A stretch of 64,000 nt of DNA, from positions 119,972,640 to 120,036,639 of the forward strand of contig NC_081410.1 of the NCBI RefSeq assembly GCF_030272615.1, read 5' to 3'. The notes beneath the pieces are model-generated. The model saw only the letters and a list, made by a program, of their open reading frames with translations. It did not search any database and was not told the origin of the DNA. The translations under genes and the position numbers were made by a program. Of this stretch, positions 24,401 to 33,308 are shown piece after piece (the first letter of the stretch is position 1; each line of letters opens with the position of its first letter). The DNA is from Cryptomeria japonica. Lineage: Eukaryota; Streptophyta; Pinopsida; Cupressales; Cupressaceae.

Positions 24401-24730
24401 CTCTCTTTGACAGAAGCATAGTATAGAGGAGTTGTTAAAGCAGCTTGTGAGGCAGTTTGGCTTCGTCGAATGCTTGGAGATATGCAAATATCTCAAGTAG
24501 GTCCGACTCCCTTGTTTTCGGACAATCAGGGAGTTCTCAAACTTGCCAAGAATCCAATCTTCCATGAGAGAACCGAACATATAGAACTTCATTGTCACTA
24601 CATTCAGTAGTTGGTTGAAGACGAATCCATTCAGTTGGTGTATGTTCCTACCTTGGAGCAGTCAGCAGATATTTTCACCAAACCCCTCAATCCAAATAAG
24701 TTTGTAAAATTCAAGGGGTCTATTGGTGTA
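21451..24730 (+). pseudogene. Inner copia pol (broken)
   Basis: Protease motif WYIDSSASCHFT (about 21586; the usual G is S). Pre-integrase finger HQRYGHL...CEACQAGKQHRTPF (21990-22130). Integrase core VHANVCDPM, DDFSRKMWMYF, RSDNGGEF, then YTPQQNGVVERRN (22170-22500). Reverse transcriptase [44 protein letters not shown] (YVDD at 23802-23813). RNase H DRKSTSGYVF and DNQGVLKLAKNP. Breaks: stops at 21800, 22877, 23258, 23294, 23677, 24418 and 24608, and frameshifts near 23488 and 24000. Most stops fit CAG/TGG changed to TAG/TGA by one transition. Confidence 0.85.
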
Positions 24731-24757
24731 GTTGATAGATTGAGCATTAAGGGAGGG

Positions 24758-24956
24758 TATTAGAATAATACTTTATTATTTTATTATTAATGCGCAATAT
24801 TGTAAACTTAGTGTAAATATTTTAATAAGATCTTGCTCAATCTTATTGGCAGTTTCTTTTTAGAAACTTGCCCTCTTGTAATTCTTTGTAATCCTATTTA
24901 TTGAGTGTTTGCTCATTGTTAATACATTCAATTTTTTACCAATTACTTGCATAATA
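24758..24956 (+). repeat. Inner copia, right LTR
   Basis: 199 bp, TATTAGAATAATAC to GCATAATA, where the last C of the left copy's end is T. It is followed directly by the AATTT target duplicate. Confidence 0.9.
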
Positions 24957-25803
24957 AATTTGAAATGAAGGATCTAGGTCTAATGCATTACTTTCTAGGG
25001 TTAGAAGTGTGGCAAAGACCTAATGAAATTATTCTAAGTCAAGGTAAATATACTATTGATATATTGAAAAGATTTGGTATGATGGATTGTAAACCTATGT
25101 CTACTCCTATGGAAACTAACTTAAAGAAGTTGAGTATTTCTGCAGCTAACTCTGATTTTGCAGATCCTTCAGAGTACAGGCAATTGATTGGATCCTTGAT
25201 GTATCTAGTCAACACTAGACCAAATATCTGCTATGCAGAGAGTGCACTTAGCCAATTCATGAACCAGCCAAAGCATGTTCACTCGTTGTCTATGGACTGA
25301 AGTATTCAACCAACACAATAAATTTGGAAGGCTACTCTGATTCTGATTGGGCTGGAAAAGCACTTCAGGAATCTGCTTTCACTTGGGTTCTGCTATGATC
25401 TCTTGGGCCTGTCGGAAACAGTCCTCAGCACTGAGTACTGCAGAAGCTGAATACATTGCTTCAAGTGTAGCAACTAGAGAAGCAATTTGGCTTCGCAAGC
25501 TTCTTGCTGGGTTGTTTGGACAACCTTGGGAATCCTGTTATTTACTGTGATAATCAAAGTTGTATTAAAATGTCTAATAATCCCGTGTTTCATGACAGAT
25601 CAAAACATGTGGAAACTCATTATCACTATGTTCATCATATGGCACAAAGAGGTGCCATCCAGCTGAAATATATCAGCACTGACGAACAGGTTTCAGATGT
25701 TCTCACCAAGCCTCTATCTCGAGTGAAGTTTGAGTACTTCAGAGAGAAGCTTGGAATTGTGGAGAACATAGCATTGACTGAGAGGGAGTCTCAATCTCAG
25801 TGA
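24957..25803 (+). pseudogene. Outer copia pol, 3' part (RT end, RNase H)
   Basis: Resumes the outer reverse transcriptase right after the inner element: EMKDLGLMHYFLGLEVWQ, CKPMSTPMETNLKKL, YRQLIGSLMYLVNTRPNICYA. A deletion near 25293 removes the linker before 'YGLKYSTN', a second small one near 25353 removes residues before KSTSGICF, and a frameshift near 25530 precedes the last block (YCDNQSCIKMSNNPVFHDRS, then HYHYVHHMAQRGAIQLKYI). It ends at TGA 25801-25803. Confidence 0.85.
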
Positions 25804-25821
25804 TGCAATTTAGTTTGCATC

Positions 25822-26073
25822 CTCCACCCTTTGCGGGCAATGCAAGGTGGAGTCACCCTTTGCGGGCAATGCAAGGTGACATTGTATCCTTCTCTGGGAG
25901 AAGGCTGAGGTGTAAGACCTCTTCCACCCTCTGCGGGCAATGTAAGGTGGATCCATCCTCTGCGGGCAATGCAAGATGGACATCATGAAATGAGTTCATG
26001 ATATTTATGTGTTTTATTGCAGGTATACTCTATGGAGCTTATAAATTCATCCTTGATGGCAATGCAAGATGAA
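25822..26073 (+). repeat. Five covarying hairpins in copia 3' UTR
   Basis: Five copies of a 27-31 base hairpin with loop region '(T/C)TGCGGGCAATGCAA' lie between the pol stop and the polypurine tract. Outer stems: CTCCACC/GGTGGAG (copy 1, 25822), GTCACC/GGTGAC (25851), TCCACC/GGTGGA (25923), TCCATC/GATGGA (25952) and TTCATC/GATGAA (26046-26073). Each change on the left arm is matched on the right. A further perfect 8-bp hairpin ATCATGAA-ATGAG-TTCATGAT follows copy 4 (25982-26002). Function unknown; RNA packaging, export or 3'-end roles are possible inferences. Confidence 0.75.
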
Positions 26074-26126
26074 AGTCATGAATGGATCATGACAAGTAGC
26101 AGATATCCTCTCTAGCTAAGAGGGAG

Positions 26127-26886
26127 TGTTGAAAATAATAGCTAGCTCGGATACCTGATTATTGCATTATAAATACAAATGTATTATCTCTTATGTAAAA
26201 CAAATTATCTTGGGCTGGACCCAATCATGTAACGTGGAGGTAATCAATTGTAACTTCGGGTTGGAACCAAACTTGTAACGTGGAGGCACTTAATTGTAGC
26301 TTTGAGCTGGACCCAAATTTGTAACGTGAAAGGCAATAAATGAAAATAAATCAATAAATTAGAAGCAAGCCAACTTGAGGGTTGGCGCCAAAGATGGGAT
26401 ATAAATATAACAGCAAACAAACTCATTAAACAATCACATTATCTCATGCAAATGTTATCTTCTCTCCAAGCAGCGATCTCTCCTTCACTCAAGCGAACTC
26501 ATACAAGTCTATTGTGTGAAATCTTCAAGGTTGATTGTGGCCAAGTAGTCAAAGACCCTCATACGAACTTGAGAAGGACATCTATTGGCGAATCTGACCT
26601 TATACATCTGCTGCTAATCCTCCTATCCATCCGCTGTTGATAAGGGCTGCAAGCTTCATTGATATATTGAACAGCAATCTGAGATAAGTGTATTGCCTTG
26701 TAATTGCCTACATTTGAGATAATACATATTGTATTTGAGGCTGGGTTTTTTTTCATCTCCAAGAGGAGGGAGGTTTTCCCAGGGTATCGGTGTCTTTTGT
26801 CTTGTGTTTTATTGCTGTTACTATTCATTCACAGTCTGATTATAATCTAATTGCTTAAATCAACAACTGATTGCTTAAAATTAACA
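26127..26886 (+). repeat. Outer copia, right LTR with tail duplication
   Basis: 760 bp. It aligns with the left LTR to 'CAACA' at 26865, then continues with 21 bases (ACTGATTGCTTAAAATTAACA) that partly repeat the LTR end. Only if these are counted does the LTR abut GCAGT, the copy of the left target duplicate, so the true end is 26886. Confidence 0.85.
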
Positions 26887-26891
26887 GCAGT

Positions 26892-27425
26892 AAACAGGTA
26901 TTCCTTTTGAAACAGCCGTCTAAGTAGTTTCAAACTTTCAAGTGCTAAGAAACAGTTTCTTCAAAAACAAGAGATGGTTCCTAGAGAAACGAGAAAGTTT
27001 CCAAAAAATGGTAACCATTTCAGACTCCCTGGTAATGGTGTAACATCTTTTGGCCTAGCTATTCCTATAAAATGCAGGGAACGCCTCAATTCTTGTAGTC
27101 AGCTTATGCATAATGGGGCTTTTGTGGTAAAATTAGTTTACAAACAAAATAGATCACAATCCCTAAAAGCATATGTGAATGATTCCACAGGGTGTAAACA
27201 TAGAAAACATAACTGGAACAGATGATAAAAAGAATAAATACATGAAAAATGTTAAGCAAAGTGGCATTTTCTCAACAAAAGGCATTTCAGCAAGTCCATT
27301 AATCCTATGATAGAATTTTCAAATTTCCATTTATTATTTTATGGACAACATTTTTTCACCTTGCAAATCAAAGTTAAGTTGAAGATAAGTGAAGACAGAT
27401 TAGATTCTAGGCCATCAAAACATAC
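26892..27425. other. No gene recognised; SUMO-protease intron
   Basis: Unique-looking A+T-rich sequence between the copia right flank and the exon at 27426. No motif identified. Confidence 0.5.
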
Positions 27426-27528
27426 CCGTTCACACAATGCTTCATCCAATTTACTGTAGAAGTATGTATTGAAAAAGTGATAGTTGTTCCTCTGCGTCAA
27501 TGTTAGTGATTCAGGTCTTTGAAGGTAC
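27426..27528 (-). CDS. SUMO protease (C48) exon, 'HFFNTYFYSKL' block
   Basis: Minus-strand exon with acceptor CTGGCAG before 27528 and donor GTATGT after 27426. Reads (R)YLQRPESLTLTQRNNYHFF then NTYFYSKLDEALCER. The 'FFN(T/S)(Y/F)FY.KL' motif is a hallmark of ULP1/SENP (peptidase C48) domains, lying between the substrate-binding start and the catalytic His. Enters with one base completing the Arg codon of the exon at 41198; leaves in phase 0 into the exon at 14989. 103 bp, no stops. The intron upstream is 13,669 bp and contains the giant solo LTR and the gypsy fragment. Confidence 0.92.
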
Positions 27529-27712
27529 CTGCCAGTCATGATTTTAATTATTTTATATAGAAAAATGAAACAATCACATTTAAATTTATTAACTATATGT
27601 AATGATACAAAGAAAAAATCAGTTAAAATAATTCCCTATGTTTTATAATTGGGTTCAGGTTTGCCAAATCTTTTCCCCAGATTCTATAACTAGGTTCAAG
27701 TTGTGTGTTTGT

Positions 27713-27870
27713 ATACATACATACATACATACATACATATACATACATACATACATACATACATATACATACATACACGTATGTACACACACACACATTC
27801 ATGTACATATATGTATGCATACATACATACATGTACATGTACATATACATATATGTATGTATGTATCTAT
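27713..27870. repeat. (CATA)n / (TG)n-rich microsatellite
   Basis: Runs of CATA units with short interruptions (CATATA, ACACAC, GTATG). Open frames on both strands here encode only Tyr/Ile/His/Thr runs and are not genes. Confidence 0.9.
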
Positions 27871-28039
27871 GTATATTATTACATTTCAATGTGACAAATG
27901 GAACAAATGTTCTTTGAATTAAAAGAGGAAGCTCCTTATAAAACAAAAAAAAAACCTAATATGAACAAAATATACTTGCTATTTACAATCATTATAATGG
28001 TTTTTAAAACGGTTTATGCTCATGCTAAATAAATTAAAA

Positions 28040-28830
28040 GTATTTTTTGGATTCACCTAGAGAAAATTCTAAGATGCTCTTCAACTCAACCCAAATGATT
28101 TTTATTCATGTGAATTTGAGTTAAGGTTCTAGGGGTCTAATAGCTATTTGGTTGTCTCCCTCTTTCTCCGATCAGCTGGCTGCCACAGGGATCTAAACAA
28201 GATGAAGTACCTTCTTTTTAATTGCCAATTGTTTATTGGATCAGCCTCGTTAATTCTGTTCGTTCTGTAGCTAGGGCTGTCCTCCATTTTGAAGCTAGGG
28301 AGTTTGGTAGTGCTGTAACTAGGCTTTTTTCTCCCCCATACCCTCCGGTTCTTTAAATTGAAAGGAGAGGCATCCAGGTGAGTTACTCACTAGACTGAAG
28401 GGCATTTGACTAGACAACATATATTGGGTGGGATCAAATAGACCAAGATTCCTAGAGGTTGAGACAAGTTTATCACCTAAGCTAATCAGCTAAGCTGACC
28501 GGGCTAGGGAGGGACTCACTTCAACAAGATCCTGTATAGATAGTCGATCTGCTCCTCTTCAAAGTTGTTGTTATGAAAGAAGTGGACCATTCGACCATTG
28601 CCTCAAAGCAAGCTATTAGATTCATGTGAGGGCAGGTATAAGAACAACACCTTAGACTCTTCCAAATACTCAATCTAACATCTTGCTTTGAAACCAGTTA
28701 GAGCCTATCCTTGCTACCCCGTAACTATGACTGTAGCCCCTGGAACTATCACAGGGGTGGCTGGGAGGAAATAGAAGTTTGGTTGGGTGGCTAGTCTAAC
28801 TACAAAATAAGTCCTATGGCTACACACTCA
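28040..28830. other. GC-richer block, possible organelle-derived insert
   Basis: From about 28100 the sequence changes from A+T-rich to roughly balanced composition with no TE-like repeats, ORFs or hairpin arrays, then returns to A+T-rich after 28830. The texture ('GCTAGGGCTGTCCTCC', 'CCCCTGGAACTATCACAGGG') resembles plant mitochondrial intergenic DNA. I recognise no organelle gene in it, so this is only a suspicion. Confidence 0.3.
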
Positions 28831-29009
28831 AGTTGTTTCGCTAAAAGTAAAGACTAAACAATGCAAATAAAGAAAGATTGAATAAACTTCAATACATACA
28901 ACAAAACATTATAAGCCAAACATCACAATAACATTCAAAACTACAAGGAAACAACCTAACCCCTATAGGAAATCTTTAAAACACCCTCTTTTAATATCCT
29001 TTTTGTTTT

Positions 29010-29762
29010 GTTGGTGGCCGATAAGAGAAAGGAAGAATTTGAAGAAGAGAGTTGTTGTTATGTTGATACAACTACTGTTATAACTGAACCTCATAATGAT
29101 TTTCTTTCAAAGAACATCGGTAATGTTGCTAACAACACTATTGTTGATGCTGAATATCTTGCTGTCATGTCTGTGATAAATTCTCGTTGTTCATCAATCC
29201 CTTGCTCTGTTTTGACCAACTATTGACATCAAACATTGTCGTATTTTGGTGATGGTTTTTTTCAATCTGCTGATCTTTATTGAGGGCTAAAAATAGACTT
29301 CACTAGGTTGAATCTGGATGAAACATTTCTCTGGTCATGGTGACATTCTAAAACTCTGAAAATCCTCGTGTTTATTTCTTTGTATCTTGCCATCTTGAAT
29401 GCTCTTTAACAAATACAGAACTTTGTAAATACACTTCGTTGAATCCTTGGAAATCTTCTGAATGCCATCTTCTGATATCCATTTGATTTTGTAGATAGCT
29501 GATTAAAGAAAGGAAGGATTCAAAGAAGAGAATTGCTGTTGTGTTTGGTACAACTGCTGTTATGACTGATCTTCATAATAATTTTCTTTCAAAGAATGTT
29601 GATAATGCTGCCAATGAGCCTGTTGTTGATGATGAATATCCCACTGTCATGATTTTTTGTCATAAATCCTTGTCCATTCATCCCTTTCTCTGTTTTGACC
29701 AACTACTGATATCAAACATTGTGGTATTTTGCTGATGGTTTTTGGAAATATGCTGGTCTTTA
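29010..29762 (+). repeat. Two diverged copies of a 260-bp segment
   Basis: Segment 29020-29280 recurs at 29501-29762 (offset 481 bases) with many substitutions. Shared words include 'AGAAAGGAAG', 'CATAATNATTTTCTTTCAAAGAA', and 'TTTTGACCAACTA'. Both copies keep a short similar reading frame (ITEPHNDFLSKNIGNVANN against MTDLHNNFLSKNVDNAANE). I do not recognise the peptide. It may be a duplicated exon or an old repeat. Confidence 0.5.
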
Positions 29763-29899
29763 GTGTCCTGTTGTATATGGAGCATTAGAAGGCTCATAGC
29801 ACAATTCTGGACATCTAAAATAGGGTACTGTTGTGCGTATTTGCACACCCATCCCCGTCATTGACAGGGGACGCCGTCTCTGGGTTCTTCGCGTGGGAG

Positions 29900-31870
29900 A
29901 TAGTCCAAGTCGAGTGCCGCTGAGGCCAATTTCGGCCTCTACAGCCATTCTGCAAGCATCGACTCCAAATATCTATTTCGCCCCAATAACTCCGTTTGCC
30001 CGAAAATTCCATTCAAGAGTCAAAGTCTCACAAATGAACTGGCAAACCCCGAAATCAGTGAGTGAAGGATCGGACCTGAGAACGTCTAAGTCCACCACCA
30101 AGACCTCATTTGGGCCAAAAATGTTAAAGTTCACAAATCGGCCGAATGGGTCGAAATTCTTACAATTTCAAATGGCGATTCAACCTGAAAATGACTTGAG
30201 CCTTGTAAAATTGGCTTCCAGGCCGAAATTGGCTGAAAACCTAATCTCGCGTAAATCCTCCAAAATACCTGAAAATCTTTAGAAGTTAGAAATCGCGCCA
30301 TATGGCCTTCGAAGCCGAAAAGAACCTTTCATAAACCGAAAACAATGATGAAAGGAAGGAAACAAATCTCGCGAAAAGCTTCATTTTCCCAAAAATGGCT
30401 AAAAGTAAAATCGCAAAGTTCAAAAAGCTTCCTCGTAGCCCAAAAATGGAGTGAAAGTTCAAAATCGTGGGTTAGAAAACACATAAGAAGCTCACGAAAT
30501 CCCCTCATCAGCCGAAATATAAGGGGAAGAAAACGTCAAACTCCCAAATTGATCCTAAATGCCGAAAATTGAAGAAGTTGAGGAAATACAACTTCAGAGA
30601 TCCCAAGAACACCTGCATGCAAATACCTGTCACAAGAGAAGAATGGAAGCACATAAAGCAAAAAAGCATAAATGCTCTGAAGAAGAAAATTATCATTCAG
30701 AAAGGGAATCAATTTAAGAAAAAGAACAATACAATCCTTATAAAAGGATAATAGCAACCCTAAAGGTGTGCAACCCTAAAGAAACCCTAAAGGGATAATG
30801 TGTATTTAATAATAATTATTAAATACCTACAATATTTATTAAATGCCTAAGTTTAGCTTAAGCGTAGAGTTTAATAGACTAATAATTAAATAAATAATTA
30901 TTAGTTAATACGAGATAACTCTAACAAAAATGTCATTGGCTTGCAAAACGACTCAAGGAGCCGAAAAGGCTTCAAAATCTTGCAAAATAACCTTTCATAC
31001 CGAAAACCATTTCAAGCTTGTTGGCCGAAAATCAGATGGATGACATTCGCGCAAAGAGGGTGAAGGGCCCGAACTTCTTTGGGCATCCAAGTTCAAAGGA
31101 AGCAAAAAAGGAAATTCGCACATTTTTGCTGATATGCTCGAAATTTTCAAAGAAATAAACTCGCGAAAATTAGCTCATTTGCCAAACGTTAAATATTAAA
31201 ATCGCAAACTGGCTCTATAAGCTGAAAGTCAAAAGCCCCCTTCCAGGCCGAAAATCGCAAAATAAGAAAAAGATGTTATTTTTTTATAAAGTTTGCAAAA
31301 GGCCTCTTTAGGCCGAATTTCGAAAATAGAGAATGAGTGAAACTCGTTAAAACTTAAAACTTTTTTTAAAATGCCTTCTTTAACCCGAAAATTGCACGAG
31401 TGGAAAGCGTTTAAAATGAACTTTTCAAAAGGGCCTTTTAGCCCGAAATTGGAAAATGAAGTAAGACGTTGTTGAACTTCCCAAAGGGCGGCTTCTTAGC
31501 CGAAATTAAATGAAAAGAGGTAAATCTTGCAAAACCTCCAGTATTCCCGAAATTCCAGGACTTAGGTGATTAAAGGTAAAATCACACGAAATTTCACAAG
31601 GATGGCGTTAAAATGAAAGCCGAAAACTCTCATTTTGGTTCAGAGGGCCAAACTTTGCTAGTTAAAACGAGAAAATATTTTAAAGGCATTCGCAATTTGG
31701 CTAAAGAGTCGAGTTTTGCCAAGGGGTCAACCAAGTGAGAACTCACACATTTTAATCCTAAAGCCCTAATGAATTCAAAAGAGGTGGCCTTAACTCGAAA
31801 CGAAATCTCTCAACTTGCCTAAAGGTATTGAATTCCCAGAGGAGAAAGCGAAAACATTCAAAAGATACAT
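29900..31870 (+). repeat. GGCCGAAA hairpin array in giant LTR copy 2
   Basis: The same motif as in element A recurs every 40-120 bases: GGCCT-CTTT-AGGCC near 31302, GGGC-CTTTTA-GCCC near 31433, GGCT-TCTT-AGCC near 31490, each followed by GAAA(A/T)T. Spacers contain 'TCGCAAA'. Individual copies are degenerate. The frame 29833-30282 across this array is a by-product. Confidence 0.6.
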
Positions 31871-31957
31871 CTCACAAAGAGCTTCTCGAGTCGGGCATCG
31901 TAAATAAAATTTAATATTTGTTAAATTAATTTTAATTTTTCAAATTGATTTATTAAA

Positions 31958-32353
31958 GTGAAATCAATTGATTGTTCGCAGGACATCATCAGAAGGAACC
32001 AGGAGAAACCTGAAATGTCAAAGCCAAGCGCTGAAAGCCAAAGAAGAAGATGCAGGAACGCGCTGGAGGAGCGCAAGAGCAACCAAGCATTGGTAAGCGT
32101 GCCACTAAACAAAGCTGAAGACCACCACCAAGACCAAAGACCGAAGAACACTCCGAATGCGGCAAGTCTATGCATTCTCGAGAAATACACAGCTAGATTT
32201 AAATCCAGAAGTTCAATTTCTAAAAAACTGAAACTGTTTTATTGTAAAACTACTTGTGGGTCCCGCGCAAGATATTTTAAAACAGAGGGGGCACAGGTCA
32301 ATTATGTCCAACTACCGAATAGACCCAAATTAAAGTCAAACAATTGTAGGTAG
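31958..32353 (+). pseudogene. Possible remnant of the element ORF
   Basis: Short basic reading frame downstream of the array at the position where element A carries its 420-codon ORF. An internal ATG (32014) starts MSKPSAES, which resembles the start of that ORF (MPKQATES) over eight residues only. The conserved central blocks are absent. If real, the ORF has been mostly deleted from this LTR; the similarity is short and could be chance. Confidence 0.3.
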
Positions 32354-32479
32354 TTAGAATTATGGTTGGTTGGATAACTGAGAATTGAATTGCCATAGGT
32401 TAAAGCTGCCAGTTTCTGGAAGGCAGATCAGAGCCCTGGAATGCAGTCCATCCTAGCCTTTGATTCATATTGTAAAATC

Positions 32480-32486
32480 TATAAAA
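32480..32486 (+). promoter_or_regulatory. LTR TATA box, copy 2
   Basis: TATAAAA in 'ATCTATAAAAGGCAGAG', followed by 'TTTTGTAAAGGGTTAGAA'. The same TATAAAAGGC plus TTTGTAAAGGGTTA pairing occurs in the other giant solo LTR at 12925. Confidence 0.6.
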
Positions 32487-33308
32487 GGCAGAGACCTTTC
32501 TTTTGTAAAGGGTTAGAATTTTTGGTGGTTAGACAGTTAGAATTTTGGTGGTTAGATTGTTAGAGAGTTAGATTTTAGAAGTTAGAATACGTTAGATCTT
32601 AGCAGTAGCATAGAGATGCTGCAGAAATTGTTGTAATAGGCAGCTGAAATCAATATATAGACATTGATTTGGTGTTTATTGTCTTGTTTTCATCCTGTTT
32701 GCATGGTTTCTTTCAGCATTTTAGATAGATCTTTCTATTTTGGGTGTGCAGGTATTTGATAGATTCAGGGTCATACCATTGAGGATATATTGATTATGTA
32801 TCCTTTTGCATGGTTAACCTGAGCCTTTGAATTGTGCTTAGTTCAATTGCAAGTGTCCGTCTGAGCTACGCCAGAATTGGGTGCTTAGCCGTGCGCTTCC
32901 AGTCTGAAAATCTTCCAAGTCCCCTTGAAGATTGCACCATTCCTGCAAGGTTGTGACCTATTCTGGCCAAGCAGGGATTGGTTATGTTGAATCCGTCTAC
33001 CCGCATACCAGTCTTGCTAGTTTTAGATCTCCTATCTCTTCCCTTTTGATTTTATTACGCAGTTCGAGAATCACAGCAGACCAGCTAGTTGCAAAAACGT
33101 AAGTCCCCTTGTGCTCCCAGCAAATCACATCAATCACTGAGTAATCCTGCAGTCAAGACCTGACAACCGAAACATTGAGGTCATCCCCATTGATCAAATT
33201 AACACAGCATTAGGGATTTTCTTATCTCAAGAGAGGATAGGATTCTTAGTATTCTATTCTGCATTAGCCGGATGAAATCATAGCAATGCGATTTTAGACA
33301 CGTCAACA

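Larger units (their letters stand above)
19721..24956 (+). mobile_element. Ty1/copia element (inner), full length, decayed
   Basis: Flanked by a perfect 5-bp duplication AATTT (19716-19720 and 24957-24961) that lies inside the outer element's reverse-transcriptase codons; removing insert plus one duplicate restores the outer frame at that point. Short LTRs (188 and 199 bp), tRNA-Met type primer site, long leader, gag, pol in copia order, polypurine tract TTAAGGGAGGG (24747-24757). LTR ends are TA...CA/TA rather than TG...CA. Many nonsense codons. It belongs to a different copia lineage from its host: the proteins and LTRs differ throughout. Confidence 0.93.
15758..26886 (+). mobile_element. 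Ty1/copia element (outer), full length, decayed
   Basis: Complete LTR retrotransposon flanked by a perfect 5-bp duplication GCAGT (15753-15757 and 26887-26891). Parts: left LTR 15758-16494, primer-binding site, gag-pol with domain order gag, protease, integrase, reverse transcriptase, RNase H (copia order), a hairpin-rich 3' untranslated region, polypurine tract AAGAGGGAG (26118-26126), right LTR 26127-26886. A second copia (19721-24956) sits in its reverse-transcriptase gene. Coding capacity is lost through several nonsense codons, frameshifts and small deletions. The element lies in an intron of the minus-strand SUMO-protease gene, opposite to its transcription. Confidence 0.93.
29829..33308 (+). 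mobile_element. Giant solo LTR (3.5 kb), copy 2
   Basis: Starts TGTTGTGCGTATTTGCACAC and ends GACACGTCAACA, flanked by GGTAC (29824-29828) and AGTAC (33309-33313), a 5-bp duplication with one mismatch. Same family as the solo LTR at 9988 and the left end of element A. Order inside: terminal CCCC/GGGG hairpin, 'GGCCGAAA' array (29900-31870), a short ORF region (31958-32353), TATA box (32480), R/U5-like 3' part. It lies in the 13.7-kb intron of the SUMO-protease gene. Confidence 0.8.

Noticed and set aside
26127-26865. Right LTR of the outer copia ending at 26865
   Set aside because: The sequence after 26865 does not match the left target duplicate; ending at 26886 gives a perfect GCAGT match.
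27623-27946. Tyr/Ile/His-rich frames on both strands
   Set aside because: Translated CATA microsatellite.
29833-30282. 149-codon plus-strand frame
   Set aside because: Lies in the GGCCGAAA array of the giant LTR; low-complexity translation.
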